A DNA stretch of 64,000 bases from CAVZVW01 sp963778845 (GTDB lineage Bacteria > Actinomycetota > Actinomycetes > Actinomycetales > Kineosporiaceae), in the NCBI GenBank assembly GCA_963778845.1, contig CAVZVW010000009.1, positions 1,116,001 to 1,180,000 of the forward strand, in the 5' to 3' direction. Positions 51,480 through 59,728 of this stretch are shown in pieces. The notes under the pieces were generated by a model. It saw only the letters and a program-made list of their open reading frames with translations. It was not told the origin of the DNA and made no database searches. The position numbers were made by a program, and so were the translations under genes. Every line of letters starts with the position of its first letter. The stretch's first letter is position 1.

Positions 51480-52376
51480 TCAGGAATGCAGGTGACCGGC
51501 GAGGAAGGCGATCTGCTCACGCGCATGCGCGCGCCAGAATGCTGCGTCGTGACAGCCCCTCGAGATGCCGCCTTCGGGGGGCTCGGCCGCGCGCGAGCGG
51601 TACCGCCGCGTGGTCGCCGTGAACGCGTCGGCGTCCCCGCAGACGACATGCAGGGCGACATCCCTCGACACGCCCGGCTCGTCGGCGAGGGTGCCCCACC
51701 GCACGAAGTCGTCGGCGCTGTCGAAGGACCCGGCCGACCGGGCCGAGGCATCCGCGAAGAGCGCGGGGCTGGCCGCGGCCGCAGCCACCACGCGAGTGCC
51801 GGGCAGCCTGCCCGCCGACGACTCGCGTGCGAGCAGGAGCGCGCCGTACCCGCCCATGGACCACCCCATGACGCCGACCCGGGCGGTCTCGAGGCCGCGC
51901 GCGGCCAGCAGCGGCAGAAGCTCGTGGGTGAGCATGCCGAGAGGGTCGTCGCCGTCGGCACGCGGATGCCAGTACCGGTCGCCGCCGTCCGCCGCGGCCA
52001 ACGCCACAGGCGGACCCCCGGCAGCGACGTGCGCTGCGAGGAAGCGGTGCCAGTGCATGCCGTCGAAGGCCGTCGCCGCGCCAGCCCCGCGCCCGTGGAG
52101 CACGAGGACGAGCGGGAGCCCGGCGCGCGGCGTCCCCGGTGGCAGGGCAAGCACCCACCCGACCTCACGACCCCCGCGCCGCGCCGAGCCGAACCTGCCT
52201 CGCACGAGCGGCCCGGGGGCATCCCCCGGATCGGGGACGTCGACGCCGCAGTGCCCCAGTGCCCGTTCCAGCGGGACACGGCCAGGGAGGACGTCGCGGG
52301 TGACCGCCACCGCACCGGCAACGCCCGCGACGACCGTGGCCGCGCCGGTCACGAGGAACGCTCGACGGCTCTGCAC
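51480..52376 (-). CDS. Secreted alpha/beta-hydrolase (esterase-like)
   Basis: 298 aa with a Tat-like N-terminus SRRAFLVTGAATVVAG. Nucleophile elbow GVMGWSMGGYGALLLA, oxyanion region LVLVLHGRGAGA and late His in SRGCHDAAFW. Close to the S-formylglutathione hydrolase/antigen-85-like fold. Substrate unknown. It is separate from the tmRNA block. Confidence 0.8.
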   Translation of the reverse strand: MQSRRAFLVTGAATVVAGVAGAVAVTRDVLPGRVPLERALGHCGVDVPDPGDAPGPLVRGRFGSARRGGREVGWVLALPPGTPRAGLPLVLVLHGRGAGAATAFDGMHWHRFLAAHVAAGGPPVALAAADGGDRYWHPRADGDDPLGMLTHELLPLLAARGLETARVGVMGWSMGGYGALLLARESSAGRLPGTRVVAAAAASPALFADASARSAGSFDSADDFVRWGTLADEPGVSRDVALHVVCGDADAFTATTRRYRSRAAEPPEGGISRGCHDAAFWRAHAREQIAFLAGHLHS

Positions 52377-52469
52377 GCACGGATGCTACGGCGAGCGCCC
52401 CGGACCACTGGCCCGAGGCGCTCGTCATGCTGCCCGCGACCCTCACTCGCGTGAGGAGCCGCTCAGGGG

Positions 52470-52835
52470 TGGAGGTGGCGGGAATCGAACCCGCGTCCGT
52501 CGGCGCGGAACCAGGACTTCTCCGGGCGCAGCCCGCTGCGGCGTTTCTCAGCCCCGGCGATCGCGCAGGCGCGTCACCGAGCCGGGCTCAGTCGCTGTCA
52601 GTGTCCCCTCGGGTCCCGCGACCGGACCCTCGGGCAGTGGCCTTCTAGATGACGCCGGTTACCGGGACGAAGGCGTTCCCGGGCCGACGGACTTCACGCT
52701 CGCTCAGGCGGCGAGGGCGAAGTCGGTGCGCGAAGTGTTGGCACCTATTGGTTTGCGACGAGGTTCACGAGATCACGTCGCCTTCTCGGCCCGCTTCTCC
52801 TGGATCGACGTCCAACGTCGAAACCTGTCACCCCC
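52470..52835 (-). ncRNA. ssrA: tmRNA (SsrA)
   Basis: Transfer-messenger RNA, about 366 nt. 5' end GGGGGTGACAGGTTTCGAC; 3' tRNA-like end GGGTTCGATTCCCGCCACC with discriminator at 52470. The tag reading frame (52704-52742) encodes ANTSRTDFALAA then stop, with GCC as resume codon. It rescues stalled ribosomes and marks the products for proteolysis. The smpB gene is the next gene upstream on the same strand. Confidence 0.95.
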
Positions 52836-52982
52836 TGTGCAGTTGTGCGCCGATCGGTACCCGGCCCCTCGACGAACCATCGAGACGACCGCGACCCTCA
52901 CCGACGGTCTTGAGTCTACCGGCCCGGCGGTGCCCCGCGAACCCTGACCCGGGACGCGATCGACTGAACGGCTCCGTCGGCC

Positions 52983-53453
52983 TCAGCGGTGCTCCCGCAG
53001 CGACATCGCCCGCTCGGACTCGCGAAGGTCTTGTCGCTCGCGAAGCGTCTGGCGCTTGTCGTACTCGCGCTTGCCGCGTGCGACCGCGAGCTCGACCTTC
53101 GCCCGGCCGTCGAGGAAGTACATCGAGAGCGGAACGAGCGTGAGGCCCTTCTCGTGCAGCTGCACCCCCAGGCGGTCGATCTCCAGCCGGTGCAGCAGGA
53201 GCTTGCGCCTGCGCCGGGGCGCATGGTTGTTCCACGTCCCCTGCGAGTACTCCGGGATGTGCACTCCCTCGAGCCACACCTCGCCGTCGGAGACCGTGGC
53301 GTACCCGTCGGCCAGGGAAGCCCGGCCCGCGCGCAGAGACTTGACCTCGGTGCCCGTGAGCACGATGCCGGCCTCGTACACGTCCTCCACCAGGTAGTCG
53401 TGTCGGGCCTTGCGGTTGGTCGCGATCACCTTGCGACCGCGTTCCCTGGGCAC
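52983..53453 (-). CDS. smpB: SsrA-binding protein SmpB
   Basis: 156 aa partner of tmRNA. Motifs: ATNRKARHDYLVEDVYEAGI, GTEVKSLRAGRASL, HIPEYSQGTWNNHAPRRRRKLL and C-terminal basic tail KREYDKRQTLRERQD. GTG 53453 is preferred to the longer open frame because GGAGG is 6 nt upstream and the family begins there. Downstream is the tmRNA gene it serves. Confidence 0.95.
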   Translation of the reverse strand: MPRERGRKVIATNRKARHDYLVEDVYEAGIVLTGTEVKSLRAGRASLADGYATVSDGEVWLEGVHIPEYSQGTWNNHAPRRRRKLLLHRLEIDRLGVQLHEKGLTLVPLSMYFLDGRAKVELAVARGKREYDKRQTLRERQDLRESERAMSLREHR

Positions 53454-53610
53454 GGGTCCTCCTGCGTGACGAACGGCAGGCCAGTCTACGAGAGAAGAGT
53501 CAGCCCTCACGCCGTGCTCACCGGGCCACGGGTGGATCGACGGAGGTGTGCCGTAGCCGGCCGGGCCACCTCAACGCCACCGCTGCGGAGGATCACGCCA
53601 ACTCTTGACT

Positions 53611-53661
53611 GGCGCGGCGGCACACTGCGCCAAACTGTTTGGCGCTGTGTGCCGCCGCGCC
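53611..53661. terminator. Long 24-bp hairpin after the M23 peptidase gene
   Basis: Arms at 53611-53634 and 53638-53661 are complementary over 24 bp with one mismatch and a 3-nt loop. It ends 13 bp from the M23 stop on the minus strand. A T-run is absent, but the stem is exceptionally strong, so termination or mRNA 3'-end protection of the ftsEX-M23 transcript is plausible. Confidence 0.6.
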
Positions 53662-53673
53662 AAGCCGCAGGGG

Positions 53674-54939
53674 CTACAACCACCCCATCGGGTTCACGAA
53701 ACTGCCGTTGACCAGCACCTCGAAGTGCAGGTGGCAGCCGGTCGACGTGCCGGTCGTGCCCGAGTAGGCGATCACCTGACCCCGACGGACATGGCCGCTG
53801 TGCACGACGATGCTCGTCAGGTGGTTGTAGGTCGTGGCGAGACTCACCCCGCGCACGATCCCGTGGTCGACGACCACCCGGTTGCCGTAGCCGCCGGCCC
53901 AACCAGCCATGATCACCGTGCCGTCGGCCGCGGCGTGCACGGGTGTGCCGCAGCCGACGCCGAAGTCCGTGCCGGTGTGCATCCGCCAGATGTGCAGGAT
54001 CGGGTGGAACCTCATGCCGAACCCGGACGTGATAGGGCCGGCCGCAGGCATCGACAGGAAGCCCGTTCCTGAGGGGCCGCCGCCCAGGTGGTGCCGGCGT
54101 GCGGCCGCGCGAGCCCGGGCGAGCAGGATCGCCTTGAGCTTGGCCTGCTCCTTCGCCATCGCGGCGACGCGCGCTTGCTCGGCTGCCTTGCGAGCCTCGA
54201 TCACCGCGACGGCGTGTGCCTGCTCGGCGACCAGCGCGGCCACCCGCGCCTCGGCGGCCTGCGCCGCATGCTGGGCTGCCTTGCGGGCCTTGACCGTCGC
54301 CTCTGACTGCCGTTTCAGGTCGGCGACCTGAGCCTTCAGCGCAGCCAGCTTGACGCGGCGCGCACGGGTCTCCGCCTGCTCGACGTCCAGCCGGGCGATC
54401 GCGGCGTTCTGGCTGCGCAACGCCGTGCCGGCCACGGCCAGCCGTTCGCTGAAGTCGGCCGGGCTCTGCGCCTCCAGAGCGATGGCGAGCCCGCTCATAC
54501 CCGAGCTCAGGTACGCCTCACGTGCGATCAGCCCGAGCGTGGTGCGGGTCTGGGTCTCCTCTGCCTGCGAGCGACCCAGGTCCCGCGACGCCTTGGTCTG
54601 CTCGGCGGCGGCGAAGGCCAGCCGGCCGGCGAGCTCCTCGTCCTTGGCCACCGCGGCGGCCAGTGCGGCCTGCGCGGTCGCGAGGGCGGCTCGGGCGTCC
54701 ACGAGCTCGGCCTGCGACCGCTTCAGCGCGACCGCGGCAGCGACGAGGTCGGCCGAGGTCCCCTCCAGGTCGGTGCGCAGCTTAGCCAGCTGCTGGTCCA
54801 AGGTGTGCTTGCGATCGGACACCGAGTCCGCGGCGGCGATCGGGCCGGGCACCACGCCGACCACGAGCGCGAGGCAGACGGCCGCAACCCAGGCTCCTGG
54901 TCGACGTCCCGGAGCGACGGCACCCAGCACGCTGCGCAT
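53674..54939 (-). CDS. FtsEX-linked M23 peptidase (coiled-coil plus LytM)
   Basis: 421 aa. A signal sequence (WVAAVCLALVVGVVPG) is followed by long coiled coil (about residues 40-300) and a LytM domain with FGMRFHPIL, MHTGTDFG, and HLHFEV metal His residues. Position just after ftsX suggests an EnvC/RipC-type hydrolase opened by FtsEX at division. Unlike EnvC, whose LytM domain is catalytically dead, the metal residues here look intact. ATG 54939 with GGGAGG upstream. Confidence 0.88.
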   Translation of the reverse strand: MRSVLGAVAPGRRPGAWVAAVCLALVVGVVPGPIAAADSVSDRKHTLDQQLAKLRTDLEGTSADLVAAAVALKRSQAELVDARAALATAQAALAAAVAKDEELAGRLAFAAAEQTKASRDLGRSQAEETQTRTTLGLIAREAYLSSGMSGLAIALEAQSPADFSERLAVAGTALRSQNAAIARLDVEQAETRARRVKLAALKAQVADLKRQSEATVKARKAAQHAAQAAEARVAALVAEQAHAVAVIEARKAAEQARVAAMAKEQAKLKAILLARARAAARRHHLGGGPSGTGFLSMPAAGPITSGFGMRFHPILHIWRMHTGTDFGVGCGTPVHAAADGTVIMAGWAGGYGNRVVVDHGIVRGVSLATTYNHLTSIVVHSGHVRRGQVIAYSGTTGTSTGCHLHFEVLVNGSFVNPMGWL

Positions 54940-55082
54940 CGGTACCCCTCCCTCCCGACGTCCTCCCGCGGGACGCTGCCTCGCACAGGCTCGAGGCACT
55001 GCCTCAAGCCCGCTTGCCTGTGCCGCCCCCTCGTGCGGTCACGAGCGCGCCGCGGTAAAACCCTCGACCAAAGGTCGAATGT

Positions 55083-55997
55083 TTACACCTTGAGGTATCG
55101 GAGCAGCGCAAGGAAGGACGACACGCCAGCAATCACGATGCCGACGAGGTAGAGCAGCGGGACGATGTCCCAGGCCACGCCCGTCTGGACCCACGTGATG
55201 AACTGCAGGTTCGTGCTGAGCCAGCCCTGGATGACGAACTGGGTGAAACCGACCAGCAGGAGCGAGGCCAGGGTGGCTCCGAGGACGGCCGCGAAGAGGC
55301 TCTCGAGGATGAACGGGAGCTGGATGAAGAAGTTCGACGCCCCCACCAGGCGCATGATGCTGGTCTCCCTGCGCCGCGTGAACGCCGTGAGGCGAATGGT
55401 GACGGCGACGAGGAGCACCGAGGACAGGAGCGTCACCCCCGCGATCACCCACGCCGTCCACTTGGCGCCGTTGAGCAGGGCGAACAGCCGGTCCAGCACC
55501 TGGTTCTGGTCCTGTACCTCCTCCACGCCGGGCCGGTCGGTGAAGAGCTGGGAGACGACCTTGTACTGCTCGGGGTTCTTCAGCCGCACCCGGTAGGACT
55601 CGGGCATCTGGTCGACCGTGACGTTGTCGGACAGCACGCTGTCCTTGTACTGCTGCTTGAAGTGCTCGTAAGCCTGCTGCTTGGTCTCGTAGAAGACCTT
55701 CTCGACGTACGGGGCCAGCTGCGGGGAGCGCAGCTCGGTGAGGATCGCGTCTCGCTGGGCCTGCGTCACCTCACCGTCGGCGCAGCTCGCGGCGTCGGAG
55801 TCCTTCCCGCACATGAAGATCGACACCTGGACCCGGTCGTACCAGTAGGTCTTCATCGAGGCGACCTGACGAGCCGCCAGAACGCCGAAGCCGACCAGGA
55901 ACAGCGACACCAGGGTCACGAGCACGAGCGAGACGGTCATCATGAGGTTGCGGCGGATGCCTATGGCGACCTCGCTGAGCACGAACTGCAGCCGCAT
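55083..55997 (-). CDS. ftsX: Cell-division permease FtsX
   Basis: 304 aa, four transmembrane helices with a large outside domain between helices 1 and 2 (residues about 60-190; this domain contacts the peptidase) and QLPFILESLFAAVLGA near the C-terminus. Stop 19 bp after... order ftsE-ftsX-M23 on the minus strand; ftsE stop at 56017 lies 19 bp upstream of the ftsX start. Confidence 0.95.
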   Translation of the reverse strand: MRLQFVLSEVAIGIRRNLMMTVSLVLVTLVSLFLVGFGVLAARQVASMKTYWYDRVQVSIFMCGKDSDAASCADGEVTQAQRDAILTELRSPQLAPYVEKVFYETKQQAYEHFKQQYKDSVLSDNVTVDQMPESYRVRLKNPEQYKVVSQLFTDRPGVEEVQDQNQVLDRLFALLNGAKWTAWVIAGVTLLSSVLLVAVTIRLTAFTRRRETSIMRLVGASNFFIQLPFILESLFAAVLGATLASLLLVGFTQFVIQGWLSTNLQFITWVQTGVAWDIVPLLYLVGIVIAGVSSFLALLRYLKV

Positions 55998-56016
55998 CAG
56001 CCGTTCACCCCCTCGT

Positions 56017-56706
56017 TCACCGGCTGTACCCGTAGACGCCGCGGTCCTGGTCGCGCACCAGCCGCCCGTCCTCGAGCTCGATCACGCGCTTGCGCATCTG
56101 GTCGACGATCTCGTCGTCGTGCGTGGCCATGACGATCGTCGTGCCCGTCCGGTTGATCCGGTCGAGGAGGCGCATGATCCCGATGCTCGTCGTGGGGTCG
56201 AGGTTGCCCGTCGGCTCGTCGGCCAGCAGGATCGCCGGGCGGTTGACGAACGCCCGGGCCACCGCCACGCGCTGCTGCTCGCCTCCGGACAGCTCGTGGG
56301 GGAAGCGGTGCTCCTTGCCGGCCAGGCCGACCAGGTCGAGCACCTCCGGCACCGTGTGTGCGATCGCGTGCCGCGGCTTGCCGATGACCTGCAGGGCGAA
56401 CGCCACGTTCTCGAACACTGTCTTGTTCGGCAGGAGCCGGAAGTCCTGGAACACGACCCCGATCTGGCGTCGCAGGTGTGGCACCTTCCAGGTCGACAGG
56501 CGGGCGACGTCCTTGCCCGCCACGTGGACCGCGCCGCCGGTGGGCCGCTCTTCCTTCAGCACGAGGCGCAGGAAGGTCGACTTCCCCGAACCCGAGGCGC
56601 CGACGAGGAAGACGAACTCCCCCTTCACCACCTCGATGCTCACGTTGTCCAGCGCCGGGCGCGAGGTCCCGGGGTAGAGCTTGGTCACGTTGTCGAACCG
56701 GATCAC
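56017..56706 (-). CDS. ftsE: Cell-division ATPase FtsE
   Basis: 229 aa ABC ATPase, exact usual length. Walker A GASGSGKST, signature LSGGEQQRVAVARAF, Walker B ILLADEPTGNLD, switch His in MATHDD. GTG 56706 is chosen because it starts the family N-terminus MIRFDNVTKLYPG with a GAGGA about 9 nt upstream. Operon with ftsX. Confidence 0.95.
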   Translation of the reverse strand: MIRFDNVTKLYPGTSRPALDNVSIEVVKGEFVFLVGASGSGKSTFLRLVLKEERPTGGAVHVAGKDVARLSTWKVPHLRRQIGVVFQDFRLLPNKTVFENVAFALQVIGKPRHAIAHTVPEVLDLVGLAGKEHRFPHELSGGEQQRVAVARAFVNRPAILLADEPTGNLDPTTSIGIMRLLDRINRTGTTIVMATHDDEIVDQMRKRVIELEDGRLVRDQDRGVYGYSR

Positions 56707-57005
56707 GGTCGTGTCGTCCTCGGCCAGTCTCGGGGTCAGGGGTGCTCGTCGCGCACCGCTGTCGCCCCCCCGGGGGTCGAGCGGGCCGCGCGCGCACGAT
56801 CTGGGCCGTGAACGAGTGTAAGCAGACCCGGCTGCCGAGCCCCGCACCGGCGCGCCCGCGGCGGCCGGGACCACCCGTTGGGAGCCTCGGGGCCGCCGAT
56901 CCGGCGGCGGCCACGTAAACCAGTTGCGCGCGACGGGCCAGGAGGGCTTCCATCGAATGACTATGGAGCCGTGCGGCCTCGCCGCCCTGACCGAAGGAGG
57001 AGCTC

Positions 57006-57128
57006 ATGCCTGACGTCGTCGCATCCGTCATGACCGCAACCCTCCGGAGTCAGGAGCCCTCCCTGTGCACGACCTGCCAGACGGCGCCCCCGCGCGCCGC
57101 CATCGTCGCCGCTTCGACGACGAGCTAG
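57006..57128 (+). CDS. Possible 40-aa leader peptide with strong ribosome site
   Basis: ATG 57006 follows a consensus AAGGAGG at about 56994-57000 and encodes 40 residues ending before the TAG at 57126, including LCTTCQ (Cys pair). It overlaps the 5' end of the RIO kinase in another frame. Short, Cys-pair, unknown family: a candidate uORF or attenuator peptide. Or a chance feature, since no homologue is known to me. Confidence 0.4.
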   Translation: MPDVVASVMTATLRSQEPSLCTTCQTAPPRAAIVAASTTS

Positions 57129-58000
57129 ACGCCGAGCCCCACCCCCGCGAGCGGCACCGGCTCCGTCCCGACCATCAGCAGTGCCTCGATGCCGACGACG
57201 TCCCCGACGGCGCGGACCGCTGGACCACGTGGCTGGGCGCCCTGCACGGCCCCCAACCTCGCCCGGACTGGGTGGTGACCGAGCTCGGGGCCGTCGACTT
57301 CGAGCTCGGCGTCCTCAAGTCGGGGAAGGAGGCCGACGTCCACGTGCTGCGCCGCGAGGTCCCCGGCACGCAACGTGGCGCTCTCGTGGCGGCCAAGCGC
57401 TACCGCTCGAGCATGCATCGCATGTTCCACCGGGACGCGGGCTACCTGGAGGGACGCCGCGTGCGCCGCTCGCGGGAGATGCGCGCCATGACGAACCGGA
57501 CGGCGTTCGGCCGCGACCTGCTGGCGGGCCAGTGGGCTGCGGCCGAGTTCGCTGCGCTGTCGCGGCTGTGGCAGGTGGGCTGTGCAGGCACGGCGATCCA
57601 CGTGCCCTACCCGGTCCAGCTGGACGGCAGCGAGCTGCTCATGGAGTTCATCGGGATGGACGACGGCACGGCCGCGCCCCGCCTGGCTCAGCTGCACCCC
57701 GAGGACGACGAGCTGGCAGACCTGTGGTCGCAGCTCGTGACGGCCATGAGCGTCCTGGCGCGGGCTGGGCTCGCGCACGGCGACCTGTCCGCGTTCAACC
57801 TGCTCGTGCACCGGGGGCGGCTCGTGCTCATCGACCTGCCGCAGGTGGTCGACGTCGTGGGCAACCCCAACGGCCCGGCGTTCCTGGCGCGCGACGTGCG
57901 CAACGTCGCCGCCTGGTTCTGCTCCCGCGGCCTTCCCGCTCATCTGGCCGATCCCGACAGGCTCACCCGCGAGCTGGTCGCGGACGCCGGGAGGGGGTGA
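57065..58000 (+). CDS. RIO-type serine kinase
   Basis: 311 aa RIO1-family kinase. P-loop Lys and Ala in KSGKEADVHVLRRE; catalytic loop HGDLSAFNLLVHRG; metal Asp in LIDLPQVVD. Bacterial RIO kinases are poorly studied. GTG 57065 chosen (GGAG about 8 nt upstream), in a frame different from the 40-aa ORF at 57006. It lies between ftsE and prfB on the opposite strand. Confidence 0.85.
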   Translation: MHDLPDGAPARRHRRRFDDELDAEPHPRERHRLRPDHQQCLDADDVPDGADRWTTWLGALHGPQPRPDWVVTELGAVDFELGVLKSGKEADVHVLRREVPGTQRGALVAAKRYRSSMHRMFHRDAGYLEGRRVRRSREMRAMTNRTAFGRDLLAGQWAAAEFAALSRLWQVGCAGTAIHVPYPVQLDGSELLMEFIGMDDGTAAPRLAQLHPEDDELADLWSQLVTAMSVLARAGLAHGDLSAFNLLVHRGRLVLIDLPQVVDVVGNPNGPAFLARDVRNVAAWFCSRGLPAHLADPDRLTRELVADAGRG

Positions 58001-58013
58001 GCGAGAGGCTCGG

Positions 58014-59129
58014 TCAGGCGTCGCGCTTCTCCGACGTTCGGCGCCAGCGGATGCCGGACTCCAGGAACTCGTCGATGTCGCCGTCGAACACCGCGGCCGG
58101 GTTGCCGGTCTCGTGCTCGGTCCTGAGGTCCTTGACCATCTGGTAGGGGTGCAGCACGTAGGAGCGCATCTGGTTGCCCCACGACGTCCCGCCGTCCCCT
58201 TTCAGCGCGTCGAGCTCCGCCTGGCGCTCCTGGCGGGCGCGCAGGAGAAGCTTGGCCTGCAGCACCCGCAGCGCCGAGGCCTTGTTCTGCAGCTGGGACT
58301 TCTCGTTCTGGCAGGTCACCACGATGCCGGTGGGCAGGTGCGTGATCCGCACGGCCGAGTCGGTGGTGTTGACGCTCTGCCCACCCGGCCCGGAGGAGCG
58401 GAAGACGTCGACGCGGATGTCGTTCTCAGGGACGTCGATGTGGTCGGCCTCGTCGACATCGGGCAGCACCTCGACGCCGGCGAACGACGTCTGGCGGCGG
58501 CCCTGGTTGTCGAAGGGGCTGATCCGCACCAGCCGGTGGGTGCCCTGCTCCACCGAGAGGGTGCCGTAGGCATAGGGCGCGGACACCTTGAACGTGGCCG
58601 ACTTGATCCCTGCCTCCTCGGCGTAGGAGGTGTCGTACACCTCGGTCTTGTAGCCGTGCCGCTCGGCCCAGCGCAGGTACATGCGCATGAGCATCTCGGC
58701 GAAGTCCGCGGCGTCCACCCCGCCGGCTTCGGAACGGATGGTCATGAGCGCCTCGCGCGCGTCGTACTCCCCCGACAGCAGGGTCCGCACCTCGAGCTCT
58801 CCGAGGGACTTCTTGACCATCACGAGCTCGTGCTCGGCCTCCGCGAACGTCTCGGCGTCGTCCTCGCCCTCGGCCAGCTCCACCAGCACCTCGAGGTCGT
58901 CCAGTCGCGCGGTCATCCGCTCAAGACGGTCGACCTCGGCCTGCAGGTGGGAGAGCTTGCTCGTGACGGTCTGGGCGTGGTCGGGGTCGTCCCAGAGGTT
59001 CGGCGCCGAGGCCTGCTCGGAGAGCTCGCCGATCTGGCCCCGAAGCCGGTCGAGGTCGCTGACCTCGAGGATGGAGCTGAGAGTCTGACGAAGGTCCTTG
59101 AGCTCGGCGGGGAAGTCGGCGGCGGCCAC
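58014..59129 (-). CDS. prfB: Peptide chain release factor 2
   Basis: RF2 of 371 aa. GGQ in SSGPGGQSVNTTDSA, SPF codon-recognition motif in ISPFDNQG. It contains no programmed UGA frameshift, unlike E. coli. Starts GTG 59129 MAAADFPAELKDLRQ. Adjacent to ftsEX block as in other actinobacteria. Confidence 0.95.
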   Translation of the reverse strand: MAAADFPAELKDLRQTLSSILEVSDLDRLRGQIGELSEQASAPNLWDDPDHAQTVTSKLSHLQAEVDRLERMTARLDDLEVLVELAEGEDDAETFAEAEHELVMVKKSLGELEVRTLLSGEYDAREALMTIRSEAGGVDAADFAEMLMRMYLRWAERHGYKTEVYDTSYAEEAGIKSATFKVSAPYAYGTLSVEQGTHRLVRISPFDNQGRRQTSFAGVEVLPDVDEADHIDVPENDIRVDVFRSSGPGGQSVNTTDSAVRITHLPTGIVVTCQNEKSQLQNKASALRVLQAKLLLRARQERQAELDALKGDGGTSWGNQMRSYVLHPYQMVKDLRTEHETGNPAAVFDGDIDEFLESGIRWRRTSEKRDA

Positions 59130-59245
59130 GCGTCGAGACTACGCGGTCGGCGGGGTCCGTCCCCCGGCCCGGGCGAGGAGGGCGCGCACACGCCCCGCGA
59201 AGGGGGCTGCGCGGCGTCCGGAGCCGTCGATGGCAGACTCGACGC

Positions 59246-59518
59246 ATGCGCGAGGACGAGGCTCAACGGATTGCGGTGGCTCTGCAGGGCCGCGGGATCA
59301 TCGCGAAGGTGGCGCGTCCGGCGGCCTACCGCTTCGGGATCCGTGTGCCTCTCGGGGACGGGCGCGAGGCCTTGTGGGACGTCGACGGCGCGGCGGGCCT
59401 CGAGGCCCTCGTCATGCGGGACGGCGTGTTGGTCGGCTTCGTGGCGAACATCCCCGGGTCGGAGAACTTCGACGAGGCCCAGACCGTCGAGGCGATAGCC
59501 GCGGCGGACTATCGATGA
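59246..59518 (+). CDS. Small hypothetical protein
   Basis: 90 aa starting MREDEAQRIAVALQGRGIIAKVARPAAYRFG, mixed alpha/beta predicted; ends ATVEAIAAADYR-type region. GC3 pattern indicates it is coding. No family recognised. Its stop codon (59516-59518) is the beginning of a 17-bp tandem array, so the array grew at or over the gene's end. Confidence 0.6.
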   Translation: MREDEAQRIAVALQGRGIIAKVARPAAYRFGIRVPLGDGREALWDVDGAAGLEALVMRDGVLVGFVANIPGSENFDEAQTVEAIAAADYR

Positions 59519-59633
59519 CGCTCGTCGTCCGATGACGCTCGTCGTCCGATGACGCTCGTCGTCCGATGAGCTCCGTCGTCCGGTGAGCTCCGTCGTCCGG
59601 TGAGCTCCGCCGTCCGGTGACCCCCGCCGTCCA
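59515..59633. repeat. 17-bp tandem array, seven copies
   Basis: Units ATGACGCTCGTCGTCCG start at 59515, 59532 and 59549, then ATGAGCTCCGTCGTCCG at 59566, GTGAGCTCCGTCGTCCG at 59583, a GTGAGCTCCGCCGTCCG at 59600 and a last GTGAC unit at 59617. A gradient of substitution runs along the array. The stop of the small gene is in the first unit. Confidence 0.95.
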
Positions 59634-59665
59634 GGTCCGGCGGGGGCCCTCACACTAGGGCCGGG

Positions 59666-59694
59666 CCCCGCCCCGGTCCTGGGCCGGGGCGGGG
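59666..59694. terminator. Strong bidirectional hairpin
   Basis: CCCCGCCCCGG (59666-59676) and CCGGGGCGGGG (59684-59694), 11-bp perfect stem with a 7-nt loop, between the small gene array and the stop of the cytochrome operon (59729). Serves either strand. Confidence 0.6.
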
Positions 59695-59728
59695 CGCTGA
59701 GGCGGCGGCGAGGCCGCCGGACACGTGT

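Noticed and set aside
58014..59129. Programmed frameshift in prfB
   Set aside because: The frame is continuous through the region where the UGA shift site would be; no internal stop.
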